Positions 40,960-49,915 of a stretch of 64,000 nt of DNA are shown here, one piece after another. The notes beneath the pieces are model-generated. The model saw nothing but the letters and a program-made list of their open reading frames with translations. It made no database searches and was not told the DNA's origin. A program made the translations under genes and the position numbers. Position 1 is the stretch's first letter, and each line of letters opens with the position of its first letter. Source of the DNA: an uncultured Parolsenella sp. (GTDB lineage Bacteria; Actinomycetota; Coriobacteriia; Coriobacteriales; Atopobiaceae); contig NZ_CAKUIH010000005.1 in assembly GCF_934660935.1 (NCBI RefSeq), positions 62,001 through 126,000 of the forward strand, in the 5' to 3' direction.

Positions 40960-43900
40960 ATGGTCTCTCGCATCTACGTTGAGAAGAAGCCGGGCTTCGA
41001 CGTGGAGGCGCAGCAGCTCGCACAAGAGCTGCGCACCATCCTCGGTATCGGTGGCCTAACGGGCCTCCGCGTCATCAACCGCTATGACGTCGAGGGGGTC
41101 GATGAGGCCCTGTTCCAGCGCTGCGTGCCCATCGTCTTCAGCGAGCCGCAGGTCGACACCGCCACTGCCGAGCTCCCCGTCGAGGGCATCGAGCTCGATG
41201 AGCGCGGCTATGTCGCCTCCGCCCCGGCCGGCACCGCCGTCTTCGCCGTGGAGTACCTGCCCGGCCAGTTCGACCAGCGCGCGGATTCCGCCAGCGAGTG
41301 CGTCCAGCTCGTGAGCGCCGGCGAGCGCCCGGACGTTCGATCCGCCAAGGTTTACGTCCTCTCCGGCGAGCTCTCCGCCGCCGACATCGACGCTATCAAG
41401 CACTACGTGATCAACCCCGTCGAGGCCCGCGAGGCGACGCTCTCGACCAAGGCGACGCTCAAGATGGAGGTCGCCACCCCGGCCGACGTCGAGGTTCTCG
41501 ACGCCTTCCTCAACCTCGATGAGGCCGGTCTCGCCGCTTTCATCGCCAACCGCGGTCTTGCCATGGACCTCGCGGACATCAAGTTCTGCCAGGAGTACTT
41601 CGCCAGCGAGAAGCGCAATCCCACCATCACCGAGATTCGCGTCATCGACACCTACTGGTCTGACCACTGCCGCCACACCACCTTCGGCACCCAGCTCGAG
41701 AACGTCCAGATCGATGACGAGGTCGTCAAGGCCGCGTTCGACAAGTATCTCGAGGTCCGCCACGAGCTCGGCCGCGACGCCAAGCCCGTCTGCCTCATGG
41801 ACATGGGCACCATCGGCGCCAAGTGGCTCAAGAAGCAGGGCATCCTCAAGAACCTCGACGAGTCCGAGGAGATCAACGCCTGCACCGTCAAGGTGAAGGT
41901 CGACGTCGACGGCGAGGACCAGGACTGGCTCTTCCTCTTCAAGAACGAGACCCACAACCACCCGACGGAGATCGAACCCTTCGGCGGCGCCGCCACCTGC
42001 ATCGGCGGCGCGATCCGCGACCCGCTGTCCGGCCGCAGCTACGTCTACCAGGCCATGCGCGTCACCGGCGCCGCTGACCCGACGGTCCCCGTCTCCACCA
42101 CGCGCGCCGGCAAGCTCCCGCAGCGCAAGCTCGTGACCACCGCAGCTGCCGGCTACTCCAGCTACGGCAACCAGATCGGCCTCGCCACCGGCCAGGTCTC
42201 CGAGCTCTACCACCCCGGCTACATGGCCAAGCGCATGGAAGTCGGCGCCGTCGTGGGCGCCACCCCCGCCTCCCACGTGCGTCGCGAGTGCCCCGCCCCC
42301 GGCGACAAGATCGTCCTTCTCGGCGGCCGCACCGGCCGTGACGGCATCGGCGGTGCCACCGGCAGCTCCAAGACCCAGAACGTCGAGAGCCTGGAGGAGT
42401 GCGGCGCCGAGGTCCAGAAGGGCAACGCCCCTGTCGAGCGCAAGCTCCAGCGTCTCTTCCGTCGTGGCGACGCCTGCCGTCTGATCAAGCGCTGCAATGA
42501 CTTCGGCGCCGGCGGCGTCTCCGTCGCCGTGGGCGAGCTCGCCGACGGCCTCGACATCGACCTCGACCGCGTGACCAAGAAGTACGAGGGCCTCGACGGC
42601 ACCGAGCTCGCCATCTCCGAGAGCCAGGAGCGCATGGCCGTGGCCCTTGCCGCCTCCGACGTCGATGAGTTCATGGGCTACGCCCGCGAGGAGAACCTCG
42701 AGGCCACCGTCATCGCCACCGTCACCGAGGACCCGCGCGTCCACATCACGTGGCGTGGCGACACCATCGTCGACCTCTCCCGCGAGTTCCTCGCCAGCAA
42801 TGGCGCCCCGAAGCACATGGACGTCCACGTCCTGAAGGCAGAGCGCTGGGAGCCCGAGTGGGCAGGCGACACCCTCGCCGAGCGCATGAACTCGCTCGTC
42901 CGCGACCTCAACGTCGCCTCCAACAAGGGTCTGTCCGAACGCTTCGACTCCACCATCGGCGCCGCCACGGTCCTCATGCCCTTCGGCGGTAAGACTCAGC
43001 TCACCCCCACCTCCGCGATGGTCGCGAAGTTCCCCGTCGACGGCGAGACCACCACTGCCTCCGCCATGGCGTGGGGCTTCAACCCCTATCTGATGGAGAA
43101 GAACCAGTTCGCCGGCGCCTATCTCTCCGTCGTCGAGAGCATCTCCAAGCTCGTCGCTGCTGGCTTCGCCCACCGCGACGCCTACCTCTCCTTCCAGGAG
43201 TACTTCGAGCGCCTGCGCACCGAGCCCGAGCGCTGGGGTAAGCCCATGGCCGCCGTCCTCGGCGCCCTCATGGCCCAGATGGACCTTGGCGCTGGTGCCA
43301 TCGGCGGCAAGGACTCGATGAGCGGCAGCTTCGAGGATGCCGAGGGCGAGCTCAACGTCCCGCCCACCCTCATCAGCTTCGCCGTCGCCGTGGGCAAGAC
43401 CGCCCGCGCCACCTCGCCTGAGTTCAAGGCCAGCGGCCACCGCGTCATCTGCGTCGAGCCTGCCGAGTACGGCGACGACTACCGCCCGAACGCCACCGGC
43501 CTGCTCGAGACCTTCGACGTCATCGAGAAGCTCGTGGGCGATGGCGCCGCGCTCGCCATCTCCACGCCCGGCTACGGCGGCGAGGCCGAAGCCCTGTTCA
43601 AGATGTGCGTCGGCAACCAGCTCGGCGTCACCCTCGTCGAGGACGTCCCTGCCGACAGCCTGTTCGACCCGGCCTACGGCAGCTTCCTCGTGGAGCTCGC
43701 CGACGGCGCCGAGCTGCCCGCCTCGACCGACAACGTCTCCGTCGAGCTCCTCGGCACCACGACCGAGGCCTACGAGTTCGTTGCCGCCGGCGAGACCTGC
43801 GATCTCGCGACCCTCCAGGAGGCTTGGGAGAGCGGCATCGAGGGCGTGTTCCCCTACCGCACCAAGGTCGAGGCCGAGAAGGTCGATGCAATCAACTACC

Positions 43901-44739
43901 AGGCCAAGGACGTCCACGTCTTCAGTGGCGCCAAGCTCGGTCGCCCGCGCGTGACCATCCCCGTCTTCCCGGGCAACAACTGCGAGTATGACTCCGCCCG
44001 CGCCTTCACCGCCGCCGGCGCCGACGCCGACGTCTTCGTCATCAACAACCTCACGCCTGCCGCTGTTGCCGAGAGCACCCACGAGCTGGCCGAGCGCATC
44101 CGCAAGAGCCAGATTGTCATGATCCCGGGCGGCTTCTCCGGCGGCGACGAGCCCGATGGCTCCGCCAAGTTCATTACGGCCTTCTTCCGCGCCCCCGAGG
44201 TCACCGAGGCGGTTCGCGACCTGCTCCAGCAGCGCGACGGCCTCATGCTCGGCATCTGCAACGGCTTCCAGGCCCTCATCAAGCTTGGCCTCGTTCCCTA
44301 CGGCGACATCGTCGACGCCACGCCCGAGGCGCCCACGCTGACGTTCAACATCATCGGCCGCCACCAGAGCCGCCTCGTGCGTACCCGCGTCGCGAGCAAC
44401 CTTTCGCCGTGGCTCGCCCAGTGCGAGCAGGGTAGCGACTACACCGTCGCCATCTCCCACGGTGAGGGACGCTTCGTCGCCAGCGACGAGGTTCTCGCCC
44501 AGCTCATCGCCAATGGCCAGGTCGCCACGCAGTATGTCGACGAAGCCGGCGTTCCGAGCATGGATCTCGACGTGAACCCCAACGGCTCCATCGCCTGCGT
44601 CGAGGGCATCACCAGCCCCGACGGCCGCGTCTTCGGCAAGATGGGCCACGTCGAGCGCCGTGGCGACGGCCTCTACGCCAACGTGCCGGGCAACAAGTTC
44701 ATGCCCGTCTTCGAAAGCGGCGTGAAGTACTTCATGTAA
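40960..44739 (+). CDS. purL: Phosphoribosylformylglycinamidine synthase (single chain)
   Basis: A 1259-residue enzyme of purine synthesis that makes FGAM from FGAR, glutamine and ATP. An N-terminal PurS-like region (about 1-150) leads to the AIRS-like catalytic core with DTYWSDHCRHTTFGTQ, FKNETHNHPTEIEPFGGAATCIGG and GAGGVSVAVGELADGL. The C-terminal 270 residues are a class I glutamine amidotransferase: VFPGNNCEYDSARAF, MIPGGFSGGDEPDG, nucleophile Cys in GICNGFQAL and His in ISHGEGRF. This is the fused Clostridium-like arrangement. The start follows AAGGGCAGGATCA. Its stop codon is within the first unit of a 25-base tandem duplication. Confidence 0.97.
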   Translation: MVSRIYVEKKPGFDVEAQQLAQELRTILGIGGLTGLRVINRYDVEGVDEALFQRCVPIVFSEPQVDTATAELPVEGIELDERGYVASAPAGTAVFAVEYLPGQFDQRADSASECVQLVSAGERPDVRSAKVYVLSGELSAADIDAIKHYVINPVEAREATLSTKATLKMEVATPADVEVLDAFLNLDEAGLAAFIANRGLAMDLADIKFCQEYFASEKRNPTITEIRVIDTYWSDHCRHTTFGTQLENVQIDDEVVKAAFDKYLEVRHELGRDAKPVCLMDMGTIGAKWLKKQGILKNLDESEEINACTVKVKVDVDGEDQDWLFLFKNETHNHPTEIEPFGGAATCIGGAIRDPLSGRSYVYQAMRVTGAADPTVPVSTTRAGKLPQRKLVTTAAAGYSSYGNQIGLATGQVSELYHPGYMAKRMEVGAVVGATPASHVRRECPAPGDKIVLLGGRTGRDGIGGATGSSKTQNVESLEECGAEVQKGNAPVERKLQRLFRRGDACRLIKRCNDFGAGGVSVAVGELADGLDIDLDRVTKKYEGLDGTELAISESQERMAVALAASDVDEFMGYAREENLEATVIATVTEDPRVHITWRGDTIVDLSREFLASNGAPKHMDVHVLKAERWEPEWAGDTLAERMNSLVRDLNVASNKGLSERFDSTIGAATVLMPFGGKTQLTPTSAMVAKFPVDGETTTASAMAWGFNPYLMEKNQFAGAYLSVVESISKLVAAGFAHRDAYLSFQEYFERLRTEPERWGKPMAAVLGALMAQMDLGAGAIGGKDSMSGSFEDAEGELNVPPTLISFAVAVGKTARATSPEFKASGHRVICVEPAEYGDDYRPNATGLLETFDVIEKLVGDGAALAISTPGYGGEAEALFKMCVGNQLGVTLVEDVPADSLFDPAYGSFLVELADGAELPASTDNVSVELLGTTTEAYEFVAAGETCDLATLQEAWESGIEGVFPYRTKVEAEKVDAINYQAKDVHVFSGAKLGRPRVTIPVFPGNNCEYDSARAFTAAGADADVFVINNLTPAAVAESTHELAERIRKSQIVMIPGGFSGGDEPDGSAKFITAFFRAPEVTEAVRDLLQQRDGLMLGICNGFQALIKLGLVPYGDIVDATPEAPTLTFNIIGRHQSRLVRTRVASNLSPWLAQCEQGSDYTVAISHGEGRFVASDEVLAQLIANGQVATQYVDEAGVPSMDLDVNPNGSIACVEGITSPDGRVFGKMGHVERRGDGLYANVPGNKFMPVFESGVKYFM

Positions 44740-44794
44740 CCTGAAAAAGGGACAGTCCATGTAACCTGAAAAAGGGACAGTCCCTTTTTCAGGT
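44734..44794. repeat. 25-bp tandem duplication plus hairpin repeat at the purL stop
   Basis: ATGTAACCTG..GTCC (25 bases) occurs at 44734-44758 and again at 44759-44783, and the second copy continues into a full hairpin (ACCTGAAAAAGGGAC arms, 44764-44794). The first copy includes the purL stop (44737-44739). Confidence 0.9.
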
Positions 44795-44832
44795 GGCAGC
44801 CGTCCGTCACTCAGGTAGCCACTTGCCATCAG

Positions 44833-44868
44833 GCGCCCCGGTTCCCTCGCGAGCCGGGGCGCTTTTTT
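44833..44868 (+). terminator. Terminator downstream of purL
   Basis: GCGCCCCGG pairs with CCGGGGCGC, followed by six T residues. Confidence 0.88.
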
Positions 44869-44956
44869 GTGCGCCGGCGCCCGAGCCTCGGCGTCGTTCG
44901 CCCCACGTCTGGCCGATAATGGAGGACAAGCAACAACCACGACCACGGAGCAAACC

Positions 44957-45976
44957 TTGGATTCCAACCTCACCTACATCGCGGAGCGCCTCACGGAGCT
45001 CACCGCCATCCCCAGCCCCACCGGCTATACCAAGCATGCAGCGGACTATCTCGTGAAGACCCTCACCGAGCTTGGCTTCGCGCCCGGAATCTCTAACAAG
45101 GGCAACGTGCTCGTCCAGCTGGGCGGCGAGGGCAACCCTCTCGTGCTCGCCAGCCATATCGACACGCTCGGCGCCATGATCCGCTCCATCAAGGACAACG
45201 GCCGCCTGCGCCCCACGACCCTCGGCGGCCACCAGTGGCGCACCGCGGATGGCGAGAACTGCACCGTCCACACGCGTGACGGCCGCACCTACACCGGTGT
45301 CGTCCTCAATACCGAGCCCTCCGCCCACGTCGCAGACGACAAGGTCGAGCAGGTCGAGAAGAACATGGAGATCCTCCTCGACGAGAACGTAATCACGAAG
45401 GACGAGGTCCTGGCTCTGGGTATTCAGACAGGTGACATCATCGCCATGGACCCGCGCACCACGATCACGGAGAGCGGCTACATCAAGAGCCGCTTCCTGG
45501 ATGACAAGCTCTCCGCCTCGATCCTCATCGGCTTCGCCCGCGCCGTCGCCGCCGGCGAGATCACGCTCTGCCGCAAGGTCTCTCTGCTGTTCACGGTTTA
45601 CGAGGAGGTCGGTCACGGCGGTAGCGTCGTGCCGGAGGATACCCGCGACATGATCAGCGTCGACATGGGTTGCGTGGGTGCGGACCTCGGCTGCACCGAG
45701 CGCATGGTTTCGATCTGCGCCAAGGACTCGGGCGGCCCGTACAACTATGACGTCGTGAGCGACCTCGCGGCGGCGGCCAAGGCCGCCGGCCTCGACTACG
45801 CGATCGACGTCTACCCGCACTATGGCTCTGATGTCGAGGCCACGCTCACGGCCGGCTTCGACATCCGACACGGCCTCATCGGCCCCGGTGTCTACGCCTC
45901 GCACAACTACGAGCGCTCCCACATGGACGGCGTCCGCAACACCTTCGAGCTTCTCCGCGCCTACGTCGCGCTGTAG
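44957..45976 (+). CDS. M42-family metallo-aminopeptidase
   Basis: A 339-residue cytosolic enzyme. LVLASHIDTLGAMIR holds the first metal-binding His and Asp, FLDDKLSASILIGF the bridging Asp, YEEVGHGGS the catalytic Glu pair, and SVDMG and the late YASHNYERSH the remaining ligands. M42 enzymes are usually tetrahedral aminopeptidases that finish peptide breakdown. I chose the TTG at 44957-44959 because GGAG stands 8 bases upstream; a longer frame reaches back to 44867 over the purL terminator. The 33-base segment holding its stop is duplicated right after the gene. Confidence 0.9.
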   Translation: MDSNLTYIAERLTELTAIPSPTGYTKHAADYLVKTLTELGFAPGISNKGNVLVQLGGEGNPLVLASHIDTLGAMIRSIKDNGRLRPTTLGGHQWRTADGENCTVHTRDGRTYTGVVLNTEPSAHVADDKVEQVEKNMEILLDENVITKDEVLALGIQTGDIIAMDPRTTITESGYIKSRFLDDKLSASILIGFARAVAAGEITLCRKVSLLFTVYEEVGHGGSVVPEDTRDMISVDMGCVGADLGCTERMVSICAKDSGGPYNYDVVSDLAAAAKAAGLDYAIDVYPHYGSDVEATLTAGFDIRHGLIGPGVYASHNYERSHMDGVRNTFELLRAYVAL

Positions 45977-46026
45977 ATCGAGCTTCTCCGCGCCTACGTC
46001 GCGTTGCGCCTACGTCGCGCTGTAGA
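45946..46026. repeat. Tandem duplication of the 3' end of the M42 peptidase gene
   Basis: A 33-base unit beginning CGAGCTTCTCCGCG (45946-45978, includes the stop TAG) is repeated for 25 bases at 45979-46003, and a third copy of its last part (GCGCCTACGTCGCGCTGTAG) follows at 46006-46025. Confidence 0.9.
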
Positions 46027-46051
46027 GACACCAAAACCCGCTAGACACAAA

Positions 46052-46084
46052 AGCGCGCCTGCACGGTCAACGTGCAGGCGCGCT
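46052..46084. terminator. Hairpin in the convergent gap
   Basis: AGCGCGCCTGCACG pairs perfectly with CGTGCAGGCGCGCT over 5 bases, followed rightward by ATTTGT. It probably ends the M42 peptidase transcript. Confidence 0.75.
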
Positions 46085-46139
46085 ATTTGTAAGAACAGGA
46101 ATTGGCGGGAAATCGCCCCCGAACCCAATCTCACAGCAA

Positions 46140-46170
46140 GAGGGCGAGCCAGATCGTCAGGCTCGCCCTC
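46140..46170 (-). terminator. Hairpin next to the end of the dehydrogenase gene
   Basis: GAGGGCGAGCC pairs with GGCTCGCCCTC over 9 bases, 8 bases past the leftward gene's stop; it lacks a T-run. Confidence 0.65.
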
Positions 46171-46177
46171 CATTTCG

Positions 46178-47149
46178 CTACAGCTTCTTGTGGAGCTTCA
46201 GCAGCTCGATAAGCATATGGTCACGGTACTCCGCTAGGCTCTCGGGCGTATTGCCCGTCTGTGCGGGACGCGCGGCAAGCTCGGCGTTCACGCCGTCTTG
46301 TGCCACCTGCGCAAACTCGGGCGGGAAGCTCTTCCAGTCCGCCATGTCCTCAAGCCACAGGTTGATCGAGTCATTGAGGTGATTCATGAGGCCGGACACG
46401 CCGCCCTTGCCGCCGCCCAGCTCAAACACGAGAGACGGCCCCATGATGCCCCAGCGAATGCCCGGGCCAAAGGTCACCGCCTTGTCAGCGTCCTCGATGC
46501 TGCACACGCCGGAAAGCACGAGGTTCGCCACCTCACGATACAGCGCCATCTGAAGCCTGTTGCAAATAAAGCCGAGAGCCTCCTTCTGCAGCACGACCGG
46601 CTCCATACCAATAGCCGTATAGAACGCCTTGGCGCGCACGACGGTCTCCTCGCCGGTCTTCTCGCCCTTCGTAATCTCCACGAGCGGAATGAGGTGAGGC
46701 GGGTTGTAGGGATGGCCGCCACAGAAGCGCTCTGGATGCTTGGCGTTCTTGGCGATCTCAGTCACGAGCAGGCCAGACGTTGAGCTCGCAACGATGGCGT
46801 CTGGCTCTGCCGCCGCCTCAATCTCCTTCACGAGCTCCCATTTGACCTCATAGTGCTCAGCCGAGGACTCCTGGATGAACTGTGCGCCCGCGACCGCCTC
46901 GGCAATGGAGGTGGTGTAATGGATACGCCCCGCGATTGCCGCCGACTCTTCCTCCGTATAGACGCCATTCTTCACGAGGGACTCCAGCGAAGCCGTCACA
47001 CGCTCGCGCGCGAGCTCGCTCGACTCCTCCGTGCGGTTCTGCGCCCACACGTCAAGCCCAGCCATCGCAAACTTAAGCGCGTAGCTATACCCGATGACGC
47101 CGGCACCGACCGACGCCACCTTCTTAATCTGGATGCCGTCAATCTCCAT
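46178..47149 (-). CDS. 3-hydroxyacyl-CoA dehydrogenase family protein
   Basis: A 323-residue NAD-dependent dehydrogenase. The NAD-binding loop VASVGAGVIGYSYALKFAMAG lies at residues 11-31, the NAD-domain stretch SSTSGLLVTEIA and the GGHPYNPPHLIPLVEI motif follow, and a C-terminal helical domain begins at LGFICNRLQMALYREVANLV. The HPYNPPHLIPLVE variant is more like carnitine 3-dehydrogenase or gulonate dehydrogenase than butyryl-CoA pathway enzymes, so the true substrate may be a hydroxy acid rather than a CoA ester. The ATG at 47147-47149 follows GGGAGG. It is a single-gene unit in this window. Confidence 0.82.
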   Translation of the reverse strand: MEIDGIQIKKVASVGAGVIGYSYALKFAMAGLDVWAQNRTEESSELARERVTASLESLVKNGVYTEEESAAIAGRIHYTTSIAEAVAGAQFIQESSAEHYEVKWELVKEIEAAAEPDAIVASSTSGLLVTEIAKNAKHPERFCGGHPYNPPHLIPLVEITKGEKTGEETVVRAKAFYTAIGMEPVVLQKEALGFICNRLQMALYREVANLVLSGVCSIEDADKAVTFGPGIRWGIMGPSLVFELGGGKGGVSGLMNHLNDSINLWLEDMADWKSFPPEFAQVAQDGVNAELAARPAQTGNTPESLAEYRDHMLIELLKLHKKL

Positions 47150-47213
47150 GCAAAGCCTCCCAGCCGAGGAAACGCGGGTCTCGTAAGCCCGCCTCCTCTG
47201 AGTATAGGTCTGG

Positions 47214-47774
47214 CTACACCGCCTCGGCAGCGAAGTCATCCGCCTCGTCCTCGTCGCCAATAGCCCCGAGGTCCGCCAGCTCGACCGGCTCCTCAAGCAC
47301 GGTCCCCATGGGGAACGCGCGGCGGAACACAAAGCGAGCGAAGGGCCCGGCAACGAGGAGGTTCCACGGCAGGGCCATCACGAAGTTCCAGGGGATGTTC
47401 GAAAGCCAGGCCATGGGGACGATCGCGAGCGTACCGGCATGGAAGGCTCCCTCAAAGGCGCCGTAGAGCGACATGATGATCACCATCGGCACTACCATGC
47501 AGCCAGAGACCACGAGCGTCATGGCGCGAGGAGAACTCTTGCCCGGGGTTACGAGGTACTTGAACGCGAAGCCTTTGGCGAGCGGTCCCGCGATTAACAC
47601 GTCGCACAGCATTGCAAAGACATAGGCAGGCGGAAAACCAATCCAAGCATCCAAGATCACGTCCATCCCGACGTGGCCGTACATGCGCGCGACGTTGTAG
47701 ATGGACATCCAAAGCACCATGCAGAAGCACATGATGACGGTGAAGATCAGGCTCTCTCGCTTGTTGGTAGGCAT
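47214..47774 (-). CDS. Membrane protein with two DUF2798-like repeats
   Basis: A 186-residue protein with four membrane segments in two related halves. Each half pairs MCFCMVLWMSIYNVARMYG or SGCMVVPMVIIMSLYGAFE with a second helix (WIGFPPAYVFAMLCDVLIAGPLA, cut here; WNFVMALPWNLLVAGPFARF), matching the DUF2798 plan. The last 35 residues are acidic (EEPVELADLGAIGDEDEADD). Function unknown. The ATG at 47772-47774 is followed by a basic PTNKRE start. A terminator (47844-47879) separates it from the upstream DUF1893 gene, so it has its own promoter in the short gap. Confidence 0.65.
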   Translation of the reverse strand: MPTNKRESLIFTVIMCFCMVLWMSIYNVARMYGHVGMDVILDAWIGFPPAYVFAMLCDVLIAGPLAKGFAFKYLVTPGKSSPRAMTLVVSGCMVVPMVIIMSLYGAFEGAFHAGTLAIVPMAWLSNIPWNFVMALPWNLLVAGPFARFVFRRAFPMGTVLEEPVELADLGAIGDEDEADDFAAEAV

Positions 47775-47843
47775 ATGTGGGCAATTCCCTTCTCTTTGTC
47801 TCCGCGGGACATCGCGCGCGGCCATGTGTCGAGCCAAAATAAA

Positions 47844-47879
47844 ACGGGCGAGACGAAGTCTGAACTTCATCTCGCCCGT
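47844..47879 (-). terminator. Terminator of the DUF1893 gene
   Basis: ACGGGCGAGA and TCTCGCCCGT with AGT/ACT inner pairs form the stem, followed leftward by TTTATTTTG. Confidence 0.9.
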
Positions 47880-47999
47880 ATGCGTATGCATGGCTGCGAC
47901 TACATCCTATGTTGCATGGGCAACCCTACCACGAAACGCCATCCCTTCGTAAGCGTTTAGTTTGTGGAGACTAACCCATGGAAAGGAAGTGCCCTTCTC

Positions 48000-48452
48000 C
48001 TACTTAGCCCAGGGCACGCTGCAGCTGGGGTTCTCCTCGGAGGAGAACTTCTTCTCGAGGAAGGCCCACATCTCCTCTGCGGTCTCCATCTCGGAGAGGG
48101 CAGCCTCAACAGGGCAGACCTTCGAGGGGTCCTTCGAGGACTTCACGAGCTCAATGTCCTCCTCGGCATAGAACTCGACGCCGGCAGCCTCGAGGAAACG
48201 ACGGCCCGGCTGAGAGAGCTGACGGCACGCAAACCTCTTGACGCCAAGCCTCTTTCCCACGGTCGAAAGCGCGGCGCCAAGCTGAGTGGCCACGAGGGCG
48301 TACGCGCCGGGAACCTCATTGGCGAGCATCGCCTTGACGATGGTGCCAGCCGGGCTCTTCTGAGCGCTCCAAACGACCTCGCCAGTCTCGGAGACAAGCG
48401 CAACAAGCGCGCCATCGGCGGTGCCGATCTCAAGCAGTTCTTCGTTGGTCAT
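48000..48452 (-). CDS. DUF1893 domain protein
   Basis: A 150-residue protein. LVALVSETGEVVWSAQKSPAG, YALVATQLGAALSTVGKRLGV and CPVEAALSEMETAEEMWAFLE match the DUF1893 family, where the middle segment (VGKAAA in most members) and the late CPMEE motif are conserved. The fold is cytidine-deaminase-like in this family as far as known, and the conserved Cys residues may be functional. No substrate is known. The start follows AGGAGGG. It stands alone between terminators. Confidence 0.75.
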   Translation of the reverse strand: MTNEELLEIGTADGALVALVSETGEVVWSAQKSPAGTIVKAMLANEVPGAYALVATQLGAALSTVGKRLGVKRFACRQLSQPGRRFLEAAGVEFYAEEDIELVKSSKDPSKVCPVEAALSEMETAEEMWAFLEKKFSSEENPSCSVPWAK

Positions 48453-48559
48453 CGTATGACCCTCCTATCGCACTGACATACGAGGCGCAAACCCCGCTCT
48501 TCTCTGCCGCACTTCTACCCGCATAGTTACGTTACTAAACAGATGAGACCAAGCAGAAA

Positions 48560-48591
48560 CGGGGTGGAACGGATTTCTCCGCCCCACCCCG
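48560..48591 (-). terminator. Terminator of the PatB-type lyase gene
   Basis: CGGGGTGG and CCACCCCG with GGA/TCC inner pairs form a stem; leftward it is followed by TTTCTGCTTGG. Confidence 0.7.
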
Positions 48592-48639
48592 CTGTCAGCT
48601 ACTTAGTGCAGCTTGGCTTTAGTCGCTTGCACGTAAGAA

Positions 48640-49821
48640 CTAGGCGCGAGCCTTGACGGCAGCCTCGATGCGCTTAGCGCCCTCCATGACCATGGAGCGC
48701 GGAGCGGCGAAGTTGAAGCGCATGAAGCCGAAGCCCTCCTTGGCGCCGAAGGTGGTGCCGTCGTTCAGCAGGACCTTAGCGTCGTTGAACATGAAGTCCT
48801 TGAGCTCCTGCTGGGTCTCGAAGCCGAGGCCGCGGCAGTCGAGCCAGCTCATGAAGGTGGCCTCGGGCTTGATGGCGGTGATGCCCGGGACGTTCTCGTT
48901 GATGTAGTCAACGAACATGTCGCGGGTGCCGTTGAGGTAAGCGAGGCACTGGTCAGCATAGTCGTCGCACTGGCCGAAGCAGACCTCGAGGGCGATGTTG
49001 CCGAAGATGTTGCGACCCATGCCCTTGGCGTAAGCCTGCTGGTTCATCATGCGACGGTAGATCTTCTCGTTGTGCGTGAACCAAGCAGCGGTGCGGAAGG
49101 CAGCAATGTTGAAGGTCTTGGCCGGGTTGACGAAGGTGATGGAGTTGTTAGCGAACTCCTCGGAGATGGAGCAGAACGGGATGAACTCGCCGCCGTCGAA
49201 GACGATGTCAGCGTGGATCTCGTCGATGCCGACCATAACGTCGTTGGCGATGCAGAGCTCGCCCATGCGAGTGAGCTCCTCGCGGGTGAAGTTGCGGCCG
49301 GTCGGGTTCTGCGGGTTGCAGATGAACATGACCTTGAGGGCGGGATCCTTGAGCTTCTTCTCGAGGTCCTCCCAGTCGATCTCGTAGCGACCGTCGACGA
49401 GCTTCATCTCGTTGTAGACGAGCTGACGGCCGTTGTTCTTGATGAGGCCGTGGAACGGCGGGTAAACCGGGGTCTGGAGGAGGACCTTATCGCCGACGGC
49501 GGAGAACTCCTTGACGACCCAGATCATGGCCATGATGACGTTCGGCGAGAAGTCGATGTAGTCGGGGTTCAGCACGGTGTTGTGACGAACCTTGTACCAA
49601 CGAGCGACGGCGTTCTCGAAAGCGGAGTCGATGTAGGGGTAGCCGTAGTGGGGCATGTCGACGCGCTTGTGGAGGGCCTCGGTGAGCTCAACCGGGCTCT
49701 GGAACTCGGAGTCAGCAATCCAGAAGGGGAGGACGTCGTCCGGGCAGAGGGACGGGTCAAACTTCTTGGCGTCGGTGCCGCGGCGATCAACGCCCTTATC
49801 GAAATCGTAAACGTGGCTCAT
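48640..49821 (-). CDS. MalY/PatB-type pyridoxal-phosphate lyase (cystathionine beta-lyase-like)
   Basis: A 393-residue PLP-dependent protein of fold type I. VDRRGTDAKKF and LPFWIADSEFQSP open the family signature, then MPHYGYPYIDSAFENAVARW, ICNPQNPTGR and GIDEIHADIVF. The Schiff-base Lys is in VNPAKTFNIA. Members are beta C-S lyases acting on cystathionine, cysteine conjugates or related thioethers, releasing pyruvate, ammonia and a thiol. The ATG at 49819-49821 follows GGAG. The preceding gene in the transcript is a DcuC-like carrier (94 bases away), suggesting import and cleavage of one substrate. Confidence 0.9.
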   Translation of the reverse strand: MSHVYDFDKGVDRRGTDAKKFDPSLCPDDVLPFWIADSEFQSPVELTEALHKRVDMPHYGYPYIDSAFENAVARWYKVRHNTVLNPDYIDFSPNVIMAMIWVVKEFSAVGDKVLLQTPVYPPFHGLIKNNGRQLVYNEMKLVDGRYEIDWEDLEKKLKDPALKVMFICNPQNPTGRNFTREELTRMGELCIANDVMVGIDEIHADIVFDGGEFIPFCSISEEFANNSITFVNPAKTFNIAAFRTAAWFTHNEKIYRRMMNQQAYAKGMGRNIFGNIALEVCFGQCDDYADQCLAYLNGTRDMFVDYINENVPGITAIKPEATFMSWLDCRGLGFETQQELKDFMFNDAKVLLNDGTTFGAKEGFGFMRFNFAAPRSMVMEGAKRIEAAVKARA

Positions 49822-49915
49822 GATTTGCTCCATTTCTTTCTGAGTTAGAACGGACTGCAAAACAACGCACTACTTGGATGGTAGCAGCGGTACGTCCAGT
49901 AAAACAAGGGAGGGC

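Noticed and set aside
41056..44973. A 1305-codon open frame on the minus strand opposite purL
   Set aside because: It mirrors the high-GC codon pattern of purL; the product is Leu/Val/Gly/Glu-rich with no family motif and no ribosome site, while purL is beyond doubt.
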